Assembly: GCA_946811185.2 (NCBI GenBank)
Contig: OX328109.1
Location: 4,774,001 to 4,838,000 of the forward strand
Length of the DNA: 64,000 nucleotides
Source: Hippopus hippopus
Taxonomy: Eukaryota; Mollusca; Bivalvia; Cardiida; Cardiidae
Direction: 5' to 3'
Position 1 is the stretch's first letter. Every line of letters starts with the position of its first letter. A program made the translations under genes and the position numbers. The notes beneath the pieces were generated by a model. The model was given only the letters and a program-made list of their open reading frames with translations. It had not been told where the DNA came from and searched no databases. Shown here one piece after another: positions 26,989 through 37,306 of this stretch.

Positions 26989-28203
26989 ATGCCTGTTGAC
27001 AAATTCGGAAGAATGAAAGATGATGGTGAAACAAGCAGTGATGGTGTGTCACTCGCTTACATAAATAATAATTTTTTACGCAAAGATGGAACAACTGTTG
27101 TTACTGGGTCTATAAACATGAATGGCAATACATTAACGAGGGTTAGTAATCCAATAAATTCTCATGATGTTGCAACTAAGGATTATGTTGACGCCAACTC
27201 AGGGTTGTTGAATGAAAACGGTGGATACCACTTTACTGGATATTTAAATATGGGTTTTAATCCGATAAGAAATGTTAAGGACCCAAAAGAACCGGGTGAA
27301 GCTGCTACTAAAAATTATGTGGATAATGTTGATAGAGCCTTTGTTTATAAAGACGGGAGGTGGTATGAGGCAGATGATGCAATCTCAATGGGAGGACGAG
27401 TAATTAACAATCTCGGAACCCCCACGAGACACGACCAAGCCTCTAATAAGTTTTACGTGGATACCACCATTGAGGCAGCTACCGCGGGTGAAAAAGCTTT
27501 AACGAGAAAACAAGATGGGTCCTATTCAATAGATGGTGGAATAGATATGAATGGTAACCAGATTACTGGATTATCAAGCCCCATATCACAAGATGCGGTT
27601 ACCACTAAAGGTTATGTTGATGACCTCGTTAAAAATATTAGAGGTGGTCAAGGTGCTATGTATAAATCTTTCTCAATGAAAGCGGATGGAGAACTATCAG
27701 TAAAACAAAATATTGATATGAATAATTTAAGAATATATAATATAGCGGACCCAAGAGAACAAACAGATGCTGTCACTAGAGAATATATGGAGCGTTTCTT
27801 CAGTGCATATAAACCAAAACCTACTATAACCGTGTGGGCCGAAGAACAGGGACCAATTTCAAACGGTAATTACGAGTTTTCATTCGGTAATGGTAATTCA
27901 GGTAAAAGACACGGTTTAGGGGGTTACTGTATGAGTGCATCAGGTAGAATTATAAGAGGAAGTTTAACGATCGTTAAAAGGGATCGTAATGCACCAGAAG
28001 AGGTAAAAATTAATATAACGGTAAACGGAAATGAACAGGTTGATTACACTATTATTAAAAAAGCGGACGAAACTTGTAGCTGTACGATTTTTCCAAGGGC
28101 GTTGGAGGTAAATCAATGCGACATAATAAACTTTATTTCGAGAACAGATAACCGAGATGTAACACACGCTTACATATCTATTTTGATAGAATTGGACTTG
28201 TAA
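26989..28203 (+). CDS. Repeat-built fibre-like protein, Polinton A
   Basis: 404 residues. Five repeats of the phage tail-fibre type follow the pattern MNGNxIxNLxxP...DxVTKxYVD (for example MNGNTLTRVSNP then HDVATKDYVD; MNGNQITGLSSP then DAVTTKGYVD), near residues 40, 85, 130, 190 and 250. The conserved C-terminal head (about 280-404) holds EFSFGNGNSGKRHG and ends ISILIELDL. Such repeats form trimeric fibrous stalks, so this is likely the receptor-binding spike of the virion. The Polinton B version has only three repeats but the same N-terminus and head. TATATAAAA precedes the ATG. Confidence 0.7.
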   Translation: MPVDKFGRMKDDGETSSDGVSLAYINNNFLRKDGTTVVTGSINMNGNTLTRVSNPINSHDVATKDYVDANSGLLNENGGYHFTGYLNMGFNPIRNVKDPKEPGEAATKNYVDNVDRAFVYKDGRWYEADDAISMGGRVINNLGTPTRHDQASNKFYVDTTIEAATAGEKALTRKQDGSYSIDGGIDMNGNQITGLSSPISQDAVTTKGYVDDLVKNIRGGQGAMYKSFSMKADGELSVKQNIDMNNLRIYNIADPREQTDAVTREYMERFFSAYKPKPTITVWAEEQGPISNGNYEFSFGNGNSGKRHGLGGYCMSASGRIIRGSLTIVKRDRNAPEEVKINITVNGNEQVDYTIIKKADETCSCTIFPRALEVNQCDIINFISRTDNRDVTHAYISILIELDL

Positions 28204-28262
28204 ATATATATAATATATTATAAAAAAATATATTATATATTTATTTAGTCATTTTAAATATT

Positions 28263-29030
28263 TTACAAAATTCTTTTAATATAAGATTCTGTTCTACATA
28301 TGAGACATATATTAGTTGTAAACTTATTACATTTTTCACAGATTGGTATATGACCACAATTACAATATAGTACGTTAGGTTTAACTTCATTACATATAAC
28401 GCAAGATTCTGAATAAAAAGTTTTTGAACCATTATTTAATTGGTTAGCGGTTCCTATATTATCTTCTTCATCTAAATCTTCATTATCTTCTTCGAAAGAA
28501 TACGCTTCAATACCCCATATATAATCATGAGAAAATCGTATCATAGGAGAAAGAATTGCTCCATCATAATGTATTACATCATGATCATACATTTCATCAT
28601 TATTACATAAATCATATATTTCTTCTTTATAAGTTGTTAAATATGTATCATTCCATGGTTCTATTTTTAACCAATATGGACCTCTCCTAGGTAGTGTTAT
28701 ATCACGACTACGATAAAAGAGACCTATCCACATAGTTGAATTATATATACCATGTTCATATATTTCTTTACTAAAATGATAATAAATTGCTGCTTTTACA
28801 TTAATTAAATTTTGCACATAATTATAGGAACAAAATTTTGGAAAAAATATTTTTCTTTTTGATTCATTATGAAAAGGTAATTCTTCATATTTATTCCTTA
28901 TATGATTTTTTAACTTCTTTAATTCTTCAGATGTAAATCTATTTAGCACTTCTATTTCATTAACTACCTCTTTAGGTTGCATTATATCAACTACATCATA
29001 AAAAACTTCATTTGTATGTAAGGCGCTCAT
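28263..29030 (-). CDS. RING-finger protein, Polinton A accessory
   Basis: 255 residues. The N-terminal 160 residues form an unrecognised conserved domain (YHFSKEIYEHGIYNSTMWIG, YWLKIEPWNDTYLTTYKEEI). An acidic linker is followed by a C-terminal C3HC4-type RING (CVICNEV, YCNCGHIPIC, CEKC, CLIC near 210-250) like that of IAP proteins. Possible ubiquitin ligase countering host defences. Paralogue of the next gene; Polinton B has a different gene at this position. Confidence 0.72.
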   Translation of the reverse strand: MSALHTNEVFYDVVDIMQPKEVVNEIEVLNRFTSEELKKLKNHIRNKYEELPFHNESKRKIFFPKFCSYNYVQNLINVKAAIYYHFSKEIYEHGIYNSTMWIGLFYRSRDITLPRRGPYWLKIEPWNDTYLTTYKEEIYDLCNNDEMYDHDVIHYDGAILSPMIRFSHDYIWGIEAYSFEEDNEDLDEEDNIGTANQLNNGSKTFYSESCVICNEVKPNVLYCNCGHIPICEKCNKFTTNICLICRTESYIKRIL

Positions 29031-29099
29031 ACTTATTTTTTATAATTTAAAATTTTAAAAATTCAAAAAAATTTTTCTTTTAACAAAAGATTATGTTCT

Positions 29100-29870
29100 T
29101 CATATGGGACATATATTTAAGCTAGACATTCCATCACATTTACCACATATACATAAATGTCTGCAACCAAATGCTATATTAGGTTTATCTTCTGAAAATA
29201 TTTTTTGTTTTTTTGGTTTTCTTCTAAATTCTTCTGGAGGCATCACAGGTTTAACTTGCATAGTTAACCAAATCAATTCATTAGTAAATTCTATAAATGG
29301 TGAGTAATTACGATTGTTTTCATCATATATACCTAAGCTACTTGGACTATAAGTTGCATTATTTTCATATAAATTTTCAATATCATGTTCATAATAAGAT
29401 AAATAATCCCTATCTTGAGAAATAATTTTAAGCCAATAAGTACCTTTCATATAATAAGATGGTTCAGTTCTATTATCCATAATACCAATTAACATTCTAG
29501 AGGTATAAGGTCCTTCATAAATTTTTTTACTAAAATGATAATAAATTACTTCTTTCGCATCAATTAAACCTAAATAATAATCATTAGGTGTTATATAAGG
29601 AAAATATACTTTATTACGTATATCATCATAAACAGGTTTTTGAGTAATATGTTTATTAATAATATGTGATTCTAAACAAACAATATAAAAACGACGCAAC
29701 AAACGTTGTTTATTTCTTAATGCTGTTCCTTTATATTTTTTAGAAAGTCTTTGGTCTTCTTTATCATACTCTTCACGAGTTAGCCATTTAGTAATAGTGT
29801 AATCATTTCCATCATCAATAATATAATCAGGTTTTTCTAATTCATGTAAAAATTTGCTTAACACACTCAT
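29100..29870 (-). CDS. Paralogue of the RING protein with degenerate RING
   Basis: 256 residues from the ATG at 29870. Shares with its neighbour the segments YHFSKKIYEGPYTSRMLIG and YWLKI...DYLSYYEHDIENL. The C-terminal ring is incomplete: the first CxxC pair is missing (DKPNIAF instead), leaving CRHLCICGKC and CPI before the stop. Tandem duplication followed by decay or specialisation of the ring. Last gene before the right terminal repeat. Function unknown. Confidence 0.65.
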   Translation of the reverse strand: MSVLSKFLHELEKPDYIIDDGNDYTITKWLTREEYDKEDQRLSKKYKGTALRNKQRLLRRFYIVCLESHIINKHITQKPVYDDIRNKVYFPYITPNDYYLGLIDAKEVIYYHFSKKIYEGPYTSRMLIGIMDNRTEPSYYMKGTYWLKIISQDRDYLSYYEHDIENLYENNATYSPSSLGIYDENNRNYSPFIEFTNELIWLTMQVKPVMPPEEFRRKPKKQKIFSEDKPNIAFGCRHLCICGKCDGMSSLNICPI

Positions 29871-29898
29871 CTTGAAATATTTATTAAGAAATCTATAT

Positions 29899-30262
29899 AA
29901 AAAATTCAAAAAAATTTTTTCACTTCTTTATTTTTGAATTTATGGTAAAATGGATATCTACCTTGGTTACACATATAATATATATACCACCCATTTATAT
30001 ATTATATGCAGCATTAACTAATAGACGCACACACCGTTACACACTGATTAAGTGATTAGTGCGGTTGTTGGTATGTTATTAAGTAAGTGATGGATGAAAT
30101 CTGGATGTTAAGAAATCAAAAAAAATTTTATCCATGAAACCGGTTATAAATTTTAGGGGTTAACCAAATTTTAAATTTTTTTTTCTGGGACATATATTCT
30201 TTTCCGGACAAATTATAGAAAAATAGCATTTTTGGCTCGGGAGGTGTATTTTTCAATCTACT
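29899..30262 (-). repeat. Right terminal inverted repeat of Polinton A
   Basis: Reverse complement of 13447-13810, ending CAATCTACT and followed by the GACGTC target duplication. Confidence 0.95.
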
Positions 30263-30640
30263 GACGTCAGATGAAATAAGCTACAAAGTGTTTCACTTCT
30301 ACAGCATGGCACGCCTTTTCTTCAACTTCTAAAGATCTGTGCACTTTTGAAAATTAGAAGGCAAATAGTTTATGTGAATAAACATGAGTCGATAAATAAA
30401 ATTAACCAAGCTCGAAATATTTGAAAGGGTGTTTTTAAAATGCTTGAAGCAAGATTCAAAGTAGATTTTAGATACATAAGTTTATGTATTTTAATATGCA
30501 ATTTCAAGCGATACTGCATAAAGATGGCGCTTGAATGAAGTTTGGGATGCATTTGATGGTGCAAAATAAAGATATAAAGTCTTTGATACATTTTGACTCT
30601 TTACTGAACTATCCTACGTCTTAACGACTGGAGGGGAGGC
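30263..30640. other. Flank of Polinton A, no gene seen
   Basis: Begins with the GACGTC target duplication, then AT-rich sequence without recognisable features up to the first hairpin of family B. Confidence 0.4.
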
Positions 30641-30644
30641 CTTT

Positions 30645-30712
30645 GAAAACATTTTGGGAAAAGGAGAAAATGCTGGTCACCAGCATTTTCTCCTTTTCCC
30701 ACAATGCTTTCA
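30645..30712. repeat. Hairpin repeat family B, copy 1
   Basis: Palindrome around AAGGAGAAAATGCTGG/CCAGCATTTTCTCCTT with outer arms ending AACATT and AATGCT. Many copies occur in the window (31378, 31681, 31981, 36175, 55298, 55741, 59175, 59992, 63107, 63355). Wider flanks (ATTTGTCGTCTGC, AAGAGTTAA) are shared, so the hairpin is the centre of a larger non-autonomous element. Confidence 0.85.
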
Positions 30713-31059
30713 ATCCTTTCAAAAACAAATACATTTATTTCAGATATTAAAAATTTGTCGTCAGCACATGGTTTTGATATGAACCAATTTAAAACCTGTT
30801 CATAGGCTAAAGGGTTGAAGAAAATATGCTTATTTAAAAAAGAAAATCCTACAGGTAAATTTGTGGTTGGCTCATTTACCCGCATGAATTTTCACACAAA
30901 CGGTACACCTGCTTTCAAAGACATAAGGCCCGACCCTATTTTATCTCATGAGCCCAGATTTCGTTACGTTTATAACTACGAAATTTGGATTGCCTAATCG
31001 AAGTATAGAAAAATATCAGACTACAAAACACGCCAAATTTACAAATGGCAGGAAAAATG

Positions 31060-31061
31060 GT

Positions 31062-31097
<36 letters not shown>

Positions 31098-31385
31098 CGA
31101 TCGATCGATCGATTGATTGACTGGTTGACTGGTTGATTGATTGATTGATTGAAACTTAACGCTGTTTCAACATTATTTCAATTCAATTCAATTAATTGGC
31201 GGCCAATTCACCTATATAATTTTTAAGCTTTCTAGAGTTTCTTTTTACCATTTCTTCATATGTTTTTCTTCTGTCGCAATGACTATCATCAATCCTCGAA
31301 ACAAAAATTGGCCAACTTGAGGATTCGAACCAACGACCCTCCTACTTTTTTGATCTGTGCGTTACCGACTAAGCTTTTAAAACAT
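31060..31385 (-). repeat. Diverged tRNA-headed SINE with GATT tail
   Basis: Starts on the plus strand with a TTGATTGATTGATTG tract (31069-31150), then AACGCTGTTTCAACATTATTTC and the SINE body. The tRNA-like head is near 31310-31385 (GAACCAACGACCCTCC). Older and more diverged than the copies at 54800 and 63505. Confidence 0.6.
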
Positions 31386-31445
31386 TTATGGGAAAAGGAG
31401 AAAATGCTGGTTACAGCATTTTCTCCTTTTGACACAATTTTTTCT
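31378..31445. repeat. Hairpin repeat family B, copy 2
   Basis: AAGGAGAAAATGCTGG and its complement with minor loss in the loop. Confidence 0.8.
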
Positions 31446-31680
31446 ACCTTTTCCCAGACAAAATCTCATCACTTGAGCAACATTAACCTTGTCGTCTGTG
31501 AAAGCTCTCAATATCAACAGGTCGTCTGACAAAGTAGACAGATAAATAACATAAATAAGAAGACCCATCTTTCTGGGAAAAATACAATACCCTAATACAG
31601 AGATAAAAATAAATCAGATTTGTACTCAAAACCCCTCTATCTATGTTTTTATGACCTTGAGGGGAAACAAAAAGCTTTTG

Positions 31681-31755
31681 AATACATGGATGAAAAAAGA
31701 AAGAAGAAAATGCTGGGTACCAGCATTTTCTTATTGCTTTTTCCATGATGTTTTC
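31681..31755. repeat. Hairpin repeat family B, copy 3
   Basis: Diverged palindrome with core GAAAATGCTGG/CCAGCATTTTC. Confidence 0.75.
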
Positions 31756-31980
31756 GACTTTTCAGAGACTAATCCCACAGTTCTTTTGCAGTTTTGTCGT
31801 CTGCTAATACTTTTCAAGATGGATGAGTGTAAAATTTTGTCGTCTGGTTAGGAGTAAGATGGTTTGTAGGGTGTTTAACCCTTTACTATACGACAAAAGT
31901 TTAGACTGGTCCAAATTGAAAGGATTTGCAGACGACAAATTATTTCTCGCTCAAATCGTGAGATTTGTCTTTGATGGGAT

Positions 31981-32048
31981 AGAAAACATTGTGGGAAAAG
32001 GAGAAAATGCTGGTCACCAGCATTTTCTCCATTTTCAACAATGTTTTC
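31981..32048. repeat. Hairpin repeat family B, copy 4
   Basis: AACATTGTGGGAAAAGGAG core, almost perfect palindrome. Confidence 0.85.
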
Positions 32049-32099
32049 AAAAGGCTTCTTCCTCAGAGTCGTTAAAATATATGATTATTTGATAAAGGA

Positions 32100-32250
32100 T
32101 TAAATTGAAACTATTGACTCATTATTTTCAACACTATTTCAGTTATATCGCGGCGGCCAGTGCTCCCATCAAGCTTTCCTTGAATTTCTTTTACCAGTAG
32201 GCCTACTTCGCACAATGTTCTTCCGAAGCCACTCGCTGCTTTCCCACATA
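32100..32250 (-). repeat. SINE 3' fragment
   Basis: Matches the body of the tRNA-headed SINE (AACACTATTTCAGTTATATCGC, CTTTTACCAG) without the head. The stretch 32250-33000 after it shows no recognisable feature. Confidence 0.6.
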
Positions 32251-33000
32251 GTGGAGAAGGGTAAAACTGAAGCCATAAATTGTAAGATTAGCGTACTTCA
32301 AACAGACTGTAAACTCGATAAAGTCATGTTCAAAATTGATTTCAAGTGTTCTGTCCTGAAATACAACAGGCGGGCAAGAAATACAGGCTATTTGTTTTTG
32401 TCGGTGAAAGATCGAAATTTATTTCATCTCATGAACATCATCGGTATCATTTTCACGAGTGGCTCAGCCACAAATACATATATTTATATTTCATGCTTCT
32501 AGCCCCCCTTTTTTTTGGAAGGGGGGAGGGGAGGACTGACAAAATCCAGTTCAGTCGTTTTCGGTAATTTCCCGTGGTGTACCCCTTCCGCATAACAACG
32601 CGTTACAATATTACGTAAAGCGCGATAAATGTTGGGTAAATTACGTCATATTTCAGTCTGGTTGAATGGCACAGGCTGTTTACCTAGGTAAGCAGTGCGC
32701 AGGAACTACTGTTTCTGCCTTCTAATGAAGAGTTTGAAAATAAGATCAGTATTTTTCACAGGTCGTGAACATGAAATATGAAATAATATTCACCATTATT
32801 TCTCGATAAACTACTGAGAAGCATGAAATAAACGTTTTTTTTTTTTTAATTAAGTCTGTACCAGACGACAAAATTTTAGATTTTTCCAAATTCAAAGCAG
32901 ATGACAAATCAATTGTGGCTCAAATGATGGAAATTGTCTTTGATAAGGGGAAAAAAAACCAGAGTGGGAAAAAGTGAAAAATTCTATTTATCAGCATTTT

Positions 33001-33650
33001 GAGAGAGGTAGGTAGAGAGAGAGAGAGAGAGAGAGAGAGAGCTGAAAGAGGGGGATGGGGAGAGAGATGGCTGGAGATGACTGAGAGGAATGGAGAGATG
33101 GCTGAGAGACGGGAGCGGGGGAGAGACGGATAGCTCAGAGAGGGGATGGGGAGGGAGAGAGAAGTGGCTAAGGGAGAGGGGTAAAGAGATAGCTGAGAGA
33201 GAGGGGGGAGGGGAGGTAGAGAGATAGTTGAGAGATAGCTGAGGGTGATGGGGAGGGAGAGAGAGATAGCTGAGAGAGAAGGGGAAGGGAAGGGAGAGAG
33301 ATAGTTGAGAGATAGTTGAGGGTGATGGGGAGGGAGAGAGAGAGATAGCTGAGGGAGAGGGGGAAAGAGATAGCTGAGAGAGAGGGGAAGGGGAGGGAGA
33401 GAGATAGTTGAGGGTGATGGGGAGGGAGAGAGAGAGATAGCTGAGGGAGAGGGGGAAAGAGATAGCAGAGAGAGAGGGGAAGGGGAGGGAGAGAGATAGT
33501 TCAGAGATAGTTGAGGGTGATGGGGAGGGAGAGAGAGAGATAGCTCAGGGAGAGCGGGAAAGAGATAGTTGAGAGAGAGGGGGAAGAAAACGGTGAGAGA
33601 AAGAGAAAGCTGAGAACGGGAGTATGGAAGGGAGATAGAAAGAGATTTTT
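33001..33650 (+). repeat. GA-rich minisatellite
   Basis: Starts with a pure GA run, then irregular units containing GAGAGATAGCTGAG and GGGGAGGGAGAGAG. Purine-only over about 600 bp, likely able to form triplex DNA. Followed by a plus-strand SINE 3' fragment (33650-33760). Confidence 0.9.
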
Positions 33651-33992
33651 GTGCGAAGTAATGGTAAAATACACTCTAGGAAAGCATGGATAGGTGCACT
33701 GGTCGGCGCAATATAACTGATATAATATTGAAAACGGCGTTAAACACAATCCAGACTAACAAAGTCATCAGTATGCAAAGAGCTGACGCGTGTTTTATCG
33801 TAAATTTTCGACGTAATAAATGTTTATGCTTATTTAAGATTTTATATTTAGAGGTAAGAATAGTAAAACCTTATCTCGATATGAAATAAAACAGTGATAT
33901 AGAAAGAAAGACATGCCAAAATTTATTTCAAGTGGTATGCTGAAATAAAATTTACAGTATAGCGTTCAGTATTTGGGAAATAATAAAGTGGG

Positions 33993-34275
33993 TTATGCTC
34001 TGTGAAAGGGGTGCTTAATGTAACTGCAAAAGTAAACAGACTGACCTGGGACGATACTTTTTTGCTGTTGGTCATTTTTCAGCATGTCAAAGGATTATGC
34101 CATGTGAAAAGGGGTCTTAATGCATCTGCAAAAAGTATCGACCCAGGTCAGCCTGCGCGGACTGTTTCAGCCGGTTGTTATACAAATGGATTTTATGGAT
34201 CCATTATTATGTGATGACTTGCTTGGTATAATGGATCACTGAGATGCATTAAACCCCCTTTTGTCAGAGCGAAGC
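33993..34275 (+). repeat. Repeat family C, copy 3
   Basis: Contains GCATCTGCAAAAAGTATCGA and CAGCCTGCGCGGACTG, with a partial internal duplication of the 5' part. Confidence 0.7.
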
Positions 34276-34411
34276 TCAAGTAAATGAGGAATTCTGGTGC
34301 CGAATTCGCTACCAATTCTTACAGGGGCATTAAACAAGATTTCGGTTGGCAAGTTTTCAGAGAAAAATCTTAACAAAGACTGCTAATTTTCGTTCAGTTT
34401 TGTGCGACTGA

Positions 34412-34640
34412 TTGGTTGAATGCTGTTTCACGCCGCTTTCAACATTATTTCAATCATATCACGGAGACAGTTCACATATTAATATATTTCCTGGGTTTTA
34501 CTAGTACTAGACTAGGGCTCTAAAGTTTCTTGCCTAAGGAAACTCCCACGAAAACCCAGTGGATCCAGTGCGGCTCGAGCCCGGGGCCTACAGGTCATGA
34601 GTCCTACACTTTACAGCTGAGCCACGCAGTACCCCTCAAT
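34412..34640 (-). repeat. Second SINE type, copy 1
   Basis: Minus-strand head TGGCTCAGCTGTAAAGTG (A box) and GGGCTCGAGCC (B box); body contains CTTGCCTAAGGAAACTCCC. A related copy lies at 54220-54440. From 34640 to 35240 I see nothing further except a short duplicated phrase AAATGTTGCCCCTGATG (34866-34905). Confidence 0.65.
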
Positions 34641-35244
34641 TTCGTGCAAAGATTGCTTTTAAATTAAAACATAGATGGAAACACATATCGAAAACACGAG
34701 GAACTACCTTCCATATGCATCGAAAGTAGCAATTCCAAGATATGAAATTTATCAATTTATGTATCAAAGTTACATCTATACTCGTTTTCAGGCAGTTTTC
34801 AGCAAGTTTTTAACCCAATTCATCTTTATTTTATGAAACTATAATCATTCTTGTATCTTCATGCCAAATGTTGCCCCTGATGATGTCAAATGTTGCCCCT
34901 GATGGTTGCAAGATTGCACAGATTACGACGGATAGAAAATGCATTTCATGTTTAGGAGGCTTTCAAAGCAATCGCTGTTGTCATTTCCGGTTTTAAATGA
35001 GGACAAATCCCTTGTGTTTTTCTATCCCTTACACCAGACATATGGGTAATTTATCTATGTTTACACAGCTGAGCTATTCTACATACTTTCACGTTTTAAC
35101 AGATTTTTTTCTCTCTAGTTGTGAGGAAGTATCTGTAAGAGAGTTATTATTCGCTGGCAAACAAAGCACCCATTCTGCCGAAAAAAAATATGATTTATGA
35201 TCTCTCTGTGAGTGATTATTTAGCGCAATTATGAACGAATTTAA

Positions 35245-35455
35245 TGCATCTCCGTAATTCATTATACCATACAAATCAAGTTATCATATAATCATTGGTC
35301 CGTAAGATTCATTTTGCCTTACAACTGGTTTAATCCAGAGGTAGCATAGGTCCTTTGACATGCAGAAAATCTACCAATAGCTAAAAGTTTCAATCCAGGT
35401 CAGCCTACACAGGCTGACCTGAATCGACATTTTTTGCACGATACATTAAAGGCTC
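35245..35455 (-). repeat. Repeat family C, copy 4
   Basis: Reverse-orientation copy with TTTGACATGCAGAAAAT and CAGGCTGACCTGAATCGA. Confidence 0.65.
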
Positions 35456-35477
35456 AATAGCGGTCAAACAATCTATG

Positions 35478-35786
35478 TAGGTGTTTCAATGCATTTAGAT
35501 TTAAATTATACCATTTAAAAGTATGGAAAATATTGTGAAGATTACGATCTGTTATTGTGTGGTCAGTCCGAAAGTTAGTCGCTGGCATAAAAAAATGAAT
35601 TTCAAAATCAGGCTAAAAATAAACAAAAGATAGAATGACCTGGCAGGTTTTAACCTACTTTTGAAATTAATTTCTCTGCAGGCGACTAACACTGGGACCG
35701 ACCGTACAATAACAGATTGTCATCTTCACAATAATTTCCATACTTTTAAATGGTATGATTCAAATTTAAATGCATTTTAACACACA
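35478..35786. repeat. MITE with about 80-bp inverted ends
   Basis: Left end TGCATTTAGATTTAAATTA and the following CCATTTAAAAGTATGGAAA are mirrored at the right end (CCATACTTTTAAATGG ... AATTTAAATGCA). The inner 130 bp are not palindromic. No ORF. Confidence 0.8.
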
Positions 35787-35974
35787 CTTTGTTTACTTTT
35801 GGGTGCTATTATTACTTTAAAGCCCTTTCCACAGAGCAAGACTCAACTATGATTTATGATATACGAGTGCTTATTTAGCGCAGCTATAAATATAACGTTA
35901 AACTGTCTGCCTGCTTTCTAGCGCGTTCTGATACTTAAGGCCTGGGCTGCTGAGCGCGACTCTCTGAACTTTTG

Positions 35975-36040
35975 CGGACAGTGTAGATCAAGATCAGACT
36001 GCACAGAACGTGCAGTCTGATCTTGGATCTATACTGTCCG
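35975..36040. repeat. Hairpin repeat family A, copy 2
   Basis: CGGACAGTGTAGATCAAGAT ... palindrome, perfect in the outer 10 bp. Confidence 0.85.
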
Positions 36041-36174
36041 ATCAGGACATATCTTTATAAAAAAAAAAAAAGGTTGAAATAGCATTATTCGGGTTTTTAC
36101 AATTGACTTGAAAGTTTCATTTAACTTTTTACCACACAGTCCCGAGTTTTAACAACCCTGAGGGAGAAGTCTTT

Positions 36175-36242
36175 TGAAAACATTGTGAGAAAAGGAGAAA
36201 ATGCTGGTTACCAGCATTTTCTCCTTTTCCCACAATGTTTTC
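36175..36242. repeat. Hairpin repeat family B, copy 5
   Basis: Near-perfect palindrome with AAGGAGAAAATGCTGGT. The following 340 bp up to the Polinton B end contain no feature that I recognise beyond short ACCC-rich runs. Confidence 0.85.
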
Positions 36243-36583
36243 TACCTTATCAGAGAAAATTTCCAGCATTTGAACCACATTAAAATTGTCATCTTCGAAT
36301 GCTTTCAGTTTCGGACAAGTTTAAATTTATGTTGTGCAGGTAAAGAGTTACCTTATTGGACAGGTTAAGGATTAAAACAGGATTCAGATTTACTGTCGTA
36401 AATTTAAACTCTTTAACAGACGACAAAATTTTGGTCTCGTAAGTGAATAGTTATATCATTTTTTAACGAAAATTCCCTTATCTCTATCCCATATCCATAC
36501 ACCCACTCACCCACTCACCCACCCACACACACTTGCATTTATTTTCCATTTTGATTTCTTTGTTTGTTTGTTAGTAGATATAA

Positions 36584-37294
36584 AGTGAGAGAGCTGGGAC
36601 AGAACCCGGAAGTAAATTATCCCCCTCTTCCACTCAACCACAAAAACCCTCTCCCCTCAACCCGCCTAACCCTGGTCCCCTCAACCTGCCTAACCCTTGC
36701 CTAACCCTGGTCACCTCAACCACTCTCCACCCCGAACTCTCTGGCCCCTCCCACCTGCCTAACTCTGGACAACTCAACCACTAACTCTCTGGCCCCCTCC
36801 ACCCGCCTAACTCTGGACAAGTCAAGCACAAAACTCTCCCCCCATTAGGCTGGTCCCCTCCACCCGCCTAACCCCGGACAAGTCAAGCATAAAAAATAGA
36901 CTGGCCCCTCCCACCTGCCTAACTCTGGACAAGTCGAGCATAAACTCTCTGGTCCCCGCCACCCGCCTAACTCTGGTCAACTCGAGCACAAAACCCCCCT
37001 CCGTTAGAGTGGCCTCCCTCCACCGGCCTAACTCTGGTCTAAGCCAAGCGTAGAACTCTCCCCGCGCCTTAAGGTAAAAAAATGCATTAATGTCGTGAGA
37101 GGAACGCAAATATAAATGGTCGGAGTTGAGCGTAAAACTACCCTCGGTCCCCTGTCTCGCCCGAGGTCGGGGGCCGTGACTCGCAAGGTCAAATGGGGGT
37201 AAAGGTCAAACGGTGCATCGACCCCAGACGAGCAGACTCGACAAGCTCGAAGGCGAGTCAGCGATCGAGCAACCCGGCCTGACGACGAGTCACC
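36584..37294 (+). repeat. Left terminal inverted repeat of Polinton B
   Basis: 711 bp matching the reverse complement of 52186-52896. About 36630-37060 is a minisatellite of about 45-50-bp units (GCCTAACTCTGGACAAGTC with a GGTCCCCTCCACCC part). The inner 200 bp are GC-rich with repeated CGAG/CTCG. The 95-codon open frame here is repeat-encoded. Confidence 0.93.
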
Positions 37295-37306
37295 GACCCC
37301 AGACGC

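Larger units (their letters stand above)
13447..30262. mobile_element. Polinton/Maverick element A (adintovirus-like), 16.8 kb
   Basis: Ends are AGTAGATTG... and ...CAATCTACT with 364-bp inverted repeats. Both ends are flanked by GACGTC (13441-13446 and 30263-30268), the 6-bp target duplication typical of Polinton integration. AG...CT ends, 15-20 kb size and the gene set (PolB, integrase, protease, ATPase, double and single jelly-roll capsid proteins, PLA2, pX-like) are the hallmarks of Polintons/adintoviruses. PolB, capsid, ATPase, protease and fibre genes are open. The only suspicious points are two poly-A frameshift sites at 25288 and 25641. Near-identical terminal repeats suggest a fairly recent insertion. 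Confidence 0.95.

Noticed and set aside
33501..33749. 82-codon frame (PLSLSYLSLSL-type)
   Set aside because: Translation of the GA-rich minisatellite.
36822..37109. 95-codon open frame, present identically at 52371-52658
   Set aside because: Encoded by the minisatellite within both terminal repeats of Polinton B; repeat-derived composition and no support as a gene.
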